Positions 60,046 through 64,000 of a stretch of 64,000 nt of DNA are shown one piece after another. This stretch comes from Desulfovibrio legallii. GTDB lineage: Bacteria; Desulfobacterota; Desulfovibrionia; Desulfovibrionales; Desulfovibrionaceae. The stretch lies in the NCBI RefSeq assembly GCF_004309735.1, contig NZ_SIXC01000005.1:163493-227492 (forward strand). Direction: 5' to 3'. Position 1 is the first letter of the stretch, and each line of letters opens with the position of its first letter. A model generated the notes under the pieces. That model did no database searches. It was not told the origin of the DNA and worked only from the letters and a program-made list of their open reading frames with translations. The position numbers and the translations under genes were made by a program.

Positions 60046-61028
60046 TGGCCGGACAGCGCATCCTGGCGGCCGACATCGGCGGCACCAACGCCCGATTCGG
60101 CTGTTTTTTTGTGGAGGACGGCCAGTTGCGCCTGGAGCGCGTGTCCTGGATGCCTTCGTCCGGTCTGCGGGATACGGAAGCTGTGTTGCGGACCTTGCAG
60201 CACCGCCTGGACCTGGAGCTCAGTCCCCAGGATGTGCTGGCCTTGGCCCTGGCGGGACCGGTGGCCGCCGAACGGGGCAGGCTGACCAACGGGTCCCTGC
60301 AATTGGACTTGGCCGTGGCGCGGCAAAGGTTCGGCTTGCGTCGCTGCCTGTTGTGCAATGATTTTGCCGCGGCGGCTCTGGCCACCCTCACCCCGGCAGG
60401 AGAAGACGCCCGGCTGGTGGCCGGAGACCGCTTGGCGGAAGGCGCAGGGCCGGAAGGCCGTGCCGCGCGGGCCGTGCTGGGGGCAGGTACGGGGCTGGGC
60501 GCGGCGCTGCTGGTCTGGACAGGGCGGCGCTGGCTGCCCGTACCTTCGGAGGCGGGGCATGCGGCCTTCCCCTTTTCTGGACGTCCGGAGCACGATTTTG
60601 AGCGATTTTTGCAAAGGGATCTGGGGCAGAGCTGGATCAGCGCCGAAGATGTGCTTTCTGGTCAGGGGCTCAGCCAGCTGCATTTTTTTCTCAGCGGCGA
60701 GTACTTGTTCCCCCCGGTGGTGGGCGCGCGGGCATTGCAGTCGGAAACGACCACTTTGCAGTGGTACGCCCGTTTTCTGGCCCGGTTTTGCCGCAACTGG
60801 ATGTATGCGGCCTTGAGTCTGGGGGGACTGTGGGTCTGCGGCGGCATTGCCGCCCGTAACCCTCTGTGTCTGACCTGCTCCCAATTCGGCGAAGAATTGC
60901 AGCGCGCCAATCCCCTGCGCGCGCTGTTCGCGCCTGTGCCAGTGCGTCTTATGGAGAATGAAAACAGTGGGTTGTGGGGTGCGGCCCGCGCCGGGCAAAA
61001 CCTTGTCGAAAAGGGCGGTCGGGCCTAG
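60045..61028 (+). CDS. glk: Glucokinase
   Basis: A 327-residue Glk-family (ASKHA) hexokinase phosphorylating glucose. The N-terminal ADIGGTNARFG (9-19) is the phosphate-binding loop; ALAGPV, NDFAAAALA, GAGTGLGAALLV, PSEAGHAAFPF and CGGIAARNP match the family. It is coupled to hldE, consistent with supplying hexose phosphate for surface polysaccharide. The TAG stop at 61026-61028 coincides with the left end of dispersed repeat R3. Confidence 0.9.
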   Translation: MAGQRILAADIGGTNARFGCFFVEDGQLRLERVSWMPSSGLRDTEAVLRTLQHRLDLELSPQDVLALALAGPVAAERGRLTNGSLQLDLAVARQRFGLRRCLLCNDFAAAALATLTPAGEDARLVAGDRLAEGAGPEGRAARAVLGAGTGLGAALLVWTGRRWLPVPSEAGHAAFPFSGRPEHDFERFLQRDLGQSWISAEDVLSGQGLSQLHFFLSGEYLFPPVVGARALQSETTTLQWYARFLARFCRNWMYAALSLGGLWVCGGIAARNPLCLTCSQFGEELQRANPLRALFAPVPVRLMENENSGLWGAARAGQNLVEKGGRA

Positions 61029-61267
61029 CGTCGATTACTTTTGAGAATAGGTAGCCTCAAAGGTTACGGCATGTTCGTTCCGGCGCAGGGGCGTGCAACT
61101 ACACAGCGGTGCTGTCTTTATCCGTAGCTGGCGCTGTTGTCTTTGCCCGTAACGTCCTTTGTCGTAACGGGCCAAGCTCCTGCAGCGCACCGGCTGAAGT
61201 TACGCTTGCGCCACCATGGCGGGTGGCTGCTTACGCAGCCGCCAGGGCACTACAACGTGCAATGCCC
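61026..61267 (+). repeat. Family-2 dispersed repeat, longest copy (R3)
   Basis: Starts TAGCG at the glk stop. It has a hairpin CTTTTGAG.../CTCAAAGG and then GGTTACGGCATG. The middle (GCTGGCGCTGTTGTCTTTGC, CCCGTAACG...CGTAACGGGC) and end (CTTGCGCC..GCTTACGCAGCCGCC...GCAATGCCC) align with R1 in reverse. It occupies most of the glk-perR gap. Confidence 0.7.
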
Positions 61268-61395
61268 CGGAGCCCTGTGAGGACGCCGTTTCCGGGCGGG
61301 ACGGCGCGGGGGCGCAGGGGGCGTGCAAAAGCTGCAGCTTGTCCTGCCGCGCCGGTAAAAAAGTTTCAAAAAAAAATCGTTACCGCAGCCGGGGC

Positions 61396-61432
61396 TTGAC
61401 AAACATTCTGTAGTAACGATAATGTTTATTAC
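61396..61432 (+). promoter_or_regulatory. Promoter and palindromic operator of the perR-type gene
   Basis: TTGACA (61396-61401), a 16-bp spacer and GATAAT (61418-61423). An imperfect inverted repeat, GTAGTAA (61410-61416) and TTATTAC (61426-61432) with a nine-base centre, covers the -10 box. This suits autorepression by the Fur-family regulator downstream. Confidence 0.6.
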
Positions 61433-61451
61433 AAATCAGTGGAGAAGAGCT

Positions 61452-61898
61452 ATGGCCCAAGTACAAACCCGAATGACGCGGCAACGGGCGGTAATTCTGG
61501 AAGAGCTGCGCAAAACCGCCACTCACCCTACGGCGGACGAGCTGTACAGCATTGTCCGGCGGCGTCTGCCGCGGATAAGTCTGGGTACCGTGTACCGCAA
61601 TCTGGATTTTCTGGCAGACAGCGGCGAGATCCGCCGTCTGGAAACCGCCGGCAGCATCAAACGCTTTGACGGCGACATGTCCCCGCACCAGCATGTGCGC
61701 TGCGTTTTCTGCGGCCATATCGGCGACGTGATGGAAACCAGCGCAGCACCTTCGGTGGAAGGCATGCGGGTGGAGGGCTTTGCCCACATTCTCAATTCGC
61801 GCGTGGAGTACGACGGCATTTGCGAGGCCTGCGCCCGTCAGCGCGCTGTTGACGCCGCTGCGGAGCGGGGGGATGACGACGCCCGACGCACGGCTTGA
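61452..61898 (+). CDS. perR: Fur-family regulator, PerR-like
   Basis: A 148-residue metal-dependent repressor. The winged-helix DNA-binding half has MTRQRAVILEEL, HPTADELYSIVRRRLP and ISLGTVYRNLDFLADSGEI. The C-terminal half has HQHVRCVFCG (His79, His81, Cys84, Cys87) and CEAC (Cys124, Cys127), the structural zinc site. Genes for a bacterioferritin and rubredoxin follow, so control of iron storage and oxidative stress is likely. ATG 61452 has GGAGAAG upstream. Distinguishing PerR from Fur or Zur needs experiment; the peroxide-defence neighbours favour PerR. Confidence 0.85.
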   Translation: MAQVQTRMTRQRAVILEELRKTATHPTADELYSIVRRRLPRISLGTVYRNLDFLADSGEIRRLETAGSIKRFDGDMSPHQHVRCVFCGHIGDVMETSAAPSVEGMRVEGFAHILNSRVEYDGICEACARQRAVDAAAERGDDDARRTA

Positions 61899-62050
61899 GT
61901 CTTTGCGCCGACAAGGGTATGCAAAAAGGCATGCGCGGCCTCGTGGACAGCGCCGCCCGGCGGCGTTGTCCGGCGGCGCGTCCGGTCTGACTCAGGCGTG
62001 CCGTTGTACAGAATGAGGCAGCCCGCCCCATAACCACCAAGGAGAAGATC

Positions 62051-62590
62051 ATGGCAGAAAGCAGGGAAAGCCGGAAAGAAAAAGTCGTTGAAGTGCTCAA
62101 CAAGGCCCGGGCCATGGAGCTTTTCGCCATCCACCAGTACATGAACCAGCACTACAGCCTGGACGACATGGATTACGGCGAACTTGCCGCCAACATGAAG
62201 CTCATCGCCATTGATGAAATGCGCCATGCCGAGGCCTTTGCCGAACGCATCAAGGAGCTGGGCGGCGAGCCCACCACCCAGAAAGACGGCAAGGTGGCCA
62301 CCGGGCAGGACGTGCCCGCCATCTATCGGGCCGACAGCGCCCAGGAAGACCATACCATTGAGGCGTACAGCCAGTTTCTGCAGGTCTGTAAGGAGCAGGG
62401 CGACATTGTTTCCGCCCGGCTGTTTGAGCGCATTATTGACGAAGAGCAGGCCCACCTGACCTACTATGACAACATCGCCGGCCACATCGAGCGCCTGGGC
62501 GATACGTACCTTGCCAAGATCGCCGGCACGCCTTCCAGCACCGGCACGTCTTCCAAGGGCTTTGTGACCGGAACCGCCGCTGCGGAATAA
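62051..62590 (+). CDS. bfr: Bacterioferritin
   Basis: A 179-residue haem-containing iron-storage protein with a four-helix ferritin-like fold. Diiron ligands are visible as Glu23 ([10 protein letters not shown]), the EMRH motif Glu56/His59, and the later QEDHTIEAY and DEEQAHL helices. Met57 matches the axial haem ligand. In D. desulfuricans the homologue binds Fe-coproporphyrin III and is co-transcribed with rubredoxin-2, the order seen here. AAGGAGAAG precedes the ATG. Iron oxidation and storage in an anaerobe exposed to oxygen is the expected role. Confidence 0.92.
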   Translation: MAESRESRKEKVVEVLNKARAMELFAIHQYMNQHYSLDDMDYGELAANMKLIAIDEMRHAEAFAERIKELGGEPTTQKDGKVATGQDVPAIYRADSAQEDHTIEAYSQFLQVCKEQGDIVSARLFERIIDEEQAHLTYYDNIAGHIERLGDTYLAKIAGTPSSTGTSSKGFVTGTAAAE

Positions 62591-62612
62591 AAAGCGGCAA
62601 GTGAGGCAAGCT

Positions 62613-62798
62613 ATGGCCGATACCAAGGATATGTGGCGCTGTCAGACGGTCAACTGCGGCTATGTGTATGATCCCGATCGCGGCGATCGCAGGCACAAGA
62701 TACCCGCTGGAACCAAGTTTGAAGATCTGCCGGACGACTGGCGCTGTCCCGTGTGCGGGGCGGGCAAAAAGATGTTCCGTCCCCTGAGCGAAGGCTAG
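62613..62798 (+). CDS. Rubredoxin with C-x4-C spacing (rubredoxin-2 type)
   Basis: A 61-residue rubredoxin. The iron site uses Cys10, Cys15, Cys45 and Cys48. The first pair is spaced C-QTVN-C (four residues) instead of the usual two, the feature of D. desulfuricans rubredoxin-2. The second is [14 protein letters not shown] and [14 protein letters not shown] are standard. It likely donates electrons to the adjacent bacterioferritin. ATG 62613 has GTGAGG upstream; a strong terminator follows. Confidence 0.93.
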   Translation: MADTKDMWRCQTVNCGYVYDPDRGDRRHKIPAGTKFEDLPDDWRCPVCGAGKKMFRPLSEG

Positions 62799-62818
62799 TT
62801 TCGGCTTACCCCTTTCCC

Positions 62819-62852
62819 GGCCCCGACCGCTCCAAGGCTGTCGGGGCCTTTT
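62819..62852 (+). terminator. Rho-independent terminator of the perR-bfr-rubredoxin block
   Basis: GGCCCCGAC (62819-62827) pairs with GTCGGGGCC (62840-62848), followed by TTTT. Confidence 0.9.
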
Positions 62853-62952
62853 CGTTGGGCCTGGTTGATTGCACCCATGGCCGTCTTGGCGTATGCTGCA
62901 ACAAGCAGGAGCGAGGGCGCGCGGCGCGGGCCCGCTTCCGGGAGGCGCAACA

Positions 62953-63723
62953 GTGCGGCGTTTTTATCAGGAAAGTTGGCAAGGCATTCCCTTTACCTCA
63001 TTCTCGCATATCTCCTTTTTTCACTTGGCCGAACCCAAGTTCTACGCTGTGTTTTATGAAGAATTGTTCCGCCGTTACAAGGATTGGGACGATCTGCCCG
63101 CCCAGTGGCGCGAAAACAAGCGTAAGGACGCCCGTTGGTTGGTGGGGCAGTTGCGCGCCAAGCTGGTTCAGGAGCCGGCGGGCCGCACCGAGCCCGTGCG
63201 CGTGCTCTCCATCGGCAGCGGCGTGGGCTATATGGAAAACGTTTTACTGGACGAGATGCCCGATCTGGAGCTGCACGTCAACGAACCCAGCACCGTGAGC
63301 ATGCGCTGGCTGCGGCAGCGCGTGCCCAACGAGCGTATCTACATCGGCCTGCCGCCCGCCTGTCTGCCCGCGGACGTGCGCTATGACATGATCTATCTTT
63401 CCACGGTAGATTACGGCATTCCCACGCGGGAATTCGCTCATCTGCTGAGTGAACTGCGCGCCCAGCTGCTGCCCGGCGGGGAGATCATCCTGCTTTCCGC
63501 TTCGCTTCTGGAAGAGGATTCGTTCATCGGCAGCTTTGTCAACGCCATCAAGATTTTCATCCGGGGGGCTCTGCATTTTCTGGGCATCCGGCGGCAGCAG
63601 TTCTGGGGCTGGCGGCGCACCCGCAAGGAATACCGCGATCTGTTCAAACAGGCGGGCTGCGCCAACGTGCAGGACGGTTGGCTGGAAGACGGCTTTGAAA
63701 CCTACTGGATACGCGGCAGCTAG
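62953..63723 (+). CDS. SAM-dependent methyltransferase-like protein
   Basis: A 256-residue protein with a class I methyltransferase-type nucleotide loop VRVLSIGSGVGYMENVLL (about 81-98), an acidic ELHVNEPS after strand 2 and DMIYLSTVDYG as motif IV. A hydrophobic segment (SFVNAIKIFIRGALHFLGI) lies near 195-213. Start GTG 62953 is chosen because GGGAGG lies seven bases upstream; the longer frame to 62869 overlaps the terminator side and reads as non-native. The substrate is unknown. Its stop codon TAG is the first three bases of repeat copy F. Confidence 0.72.
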   Translation: MRRFYQESWQGIPFTSFSHISFFHLAEPKFYAVFYEELFRRYKDWDDLPAQWRENKRKDARWLVGQLRAKLVQEPAGRTEPVRVLSIGSGVGYMENVLLDEMPDLELHVNEPSTVSMRWLRQRVPNERIYIGLPPACLPADVRYDMIYLSTVDYGIPTREFAHLLSELRAQLLPGGEIILLSASLLEEDSFIGSFVNAIKIFIRGALHFLGIRRQQFWGWRRTRKEYRDLFKQAGCANVQDGWLEDGFETYWIRGS

Positions 63724-63850
63724 AGTATTTAACACTTGAAATGCTCGCTTACGGCAGGCAAAAGCCTGCCGTAAGCGAGCATTTCGTGGCAAGGATTTTC
63801 AAGAAAATCCTTGCAGAGCAATTAACTCATTTCATTCGTAAACTGCTCTA
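63721..63850 (-). repeat. Dispersed four-hairpin repeat, copy F (130 bp, inverted)
   Basis: Opposite orientation to A-E. It begins TAGAGTA and ends TGCTCTA. The central hairpin is perfect and long: 22-base arms 63738-63759 and 63764-63785 with an AAAA loop, three bases longer than in the other copies. The first three bases serve as the stop of the methyltransferase-like gene. Confidence 0.92.
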
Positions 63851-64000
63851 GCTGTAGAGTGTCAATACGTTGTTCACCCTCGCTCCAATTTTGAAGCCGG
63901 AGGTTTCCTGCCAAGAGCCGTGTGAGGACGCGAATAATTGTAGTGATGCGTCCATATGGGCAAGTTGGCTGCCCTTTTCCATGAGTGGGTGTACGTTTCG
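63851..64000. other. Window end, no gene recognised
   Basis: The last 150 bp contain no credible coding frame or RNA that I can identify. Confidence 0.4.

Noticed and set aside
23787..63723. TAG stops at repeat ends as evidence of pyrrolysine readthrough
   Set aside because: Frames beyond the TAGs run into non-coding hairpins, and no pyl genes or PYLIS-like features are seen.

Overview
The window is a GC-rich bacterial chromosome segment that looks like the Desulfovibrio group (Desulfovibrionaceae). The basis is a bacterioferritin gene followed by a rubredoxin with C-x4-C spacing (the bfr-rd2 pair known from D. desulfuricans), an NfnAB pair, a fused FAD/4Fe-4S D-lactate-type dehydrogenase, a SulP permease, FliM, CheV, and an anaerobic-type corrin pathway with a CbiE-CbiT fusion. 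The assignment is inferred from gene content only.

Layout. 1-5 kb: 3' part of a SulP transporter, tRNA-dihydrouridine synthase, IspH, CheV. 5-5.8 kb: non-coding block of tandem repeats and two covarying hairpins. 5.8-10.8 kb (minus strand): envelope-glycan modification cluster (GT-C-like membrane protein, GT2, ChbG/NaxD-like deacetylase, GtrA) plus a PHP phosphatase. 11.3-13.6 kb: nfnAB. 14-20.4 kb: small unknown ORF, GmhB, FliM, and a RACo-like activator coupled to an Rsm22-family protein. 20.5-23.8 kb: tRNA-Pro followed by a lower-GC accessory strip: an IS3-family remnant holding a second TIR-bounded element with an orphan membrane protein, a BrnTA toxin-antitoxin pair, an array of TGTAAY/RTTACA hexamers, and a broken phage BRO gene. 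23.8-27 kb: amidohydrolase, YitT, TauE. 27.2-32.1 kb: pyrB (with an apparent attenuator leader), pyrC, an aldehyde dehydrogenase and a MEMO-family protein. 32.5-40.5 kb (minus strand): D-lactate-type dehydrogenase, SGNH hydrolase, uraA/upp, DUF362 ferredoxin protein, exported unknown. 41-46.6 kb: shikimate-kinase-like protein, then cobM, cbiET, cbiD and a DapF-like epimerase. 46.9-48.6 kb: VWA-OmpA protein and lipoprotein. 48.8-61 kb: EamA transporter, then a large polysaccharide/LPS-type region (phosphatase-fold enzyme, deacetylase, GT4, GT2, MacB-like permease, an ABC-ATPase/glycosyltransferase fusion, HldE, glucokinase). 61.4-63.7 kb: PerR-type regulator, bacterioferritin, rubredoxin, SAM-methyltransferase-like protein.

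Links between genes: GmhB and HldE both serve ADP-heptose synthesis. PyrB/PyrC make pyrimidines de novo while UraA/Upp salvage uracil. The Fur/PerR-type regulator, Bfr and Rd-2 form an iron/oxidative-stress block.

A dispersed 127-130 bp four-hairpin repeat (six copies) and a second degenerate repeat family run through the intergenic regions. In seven places the TAG at or near an element end is itself the stop codon of the neighbouring gene. The most unusual protein is the ABC-ATPase/glycosyltransferase fusion at 56.4-58.3 kb.
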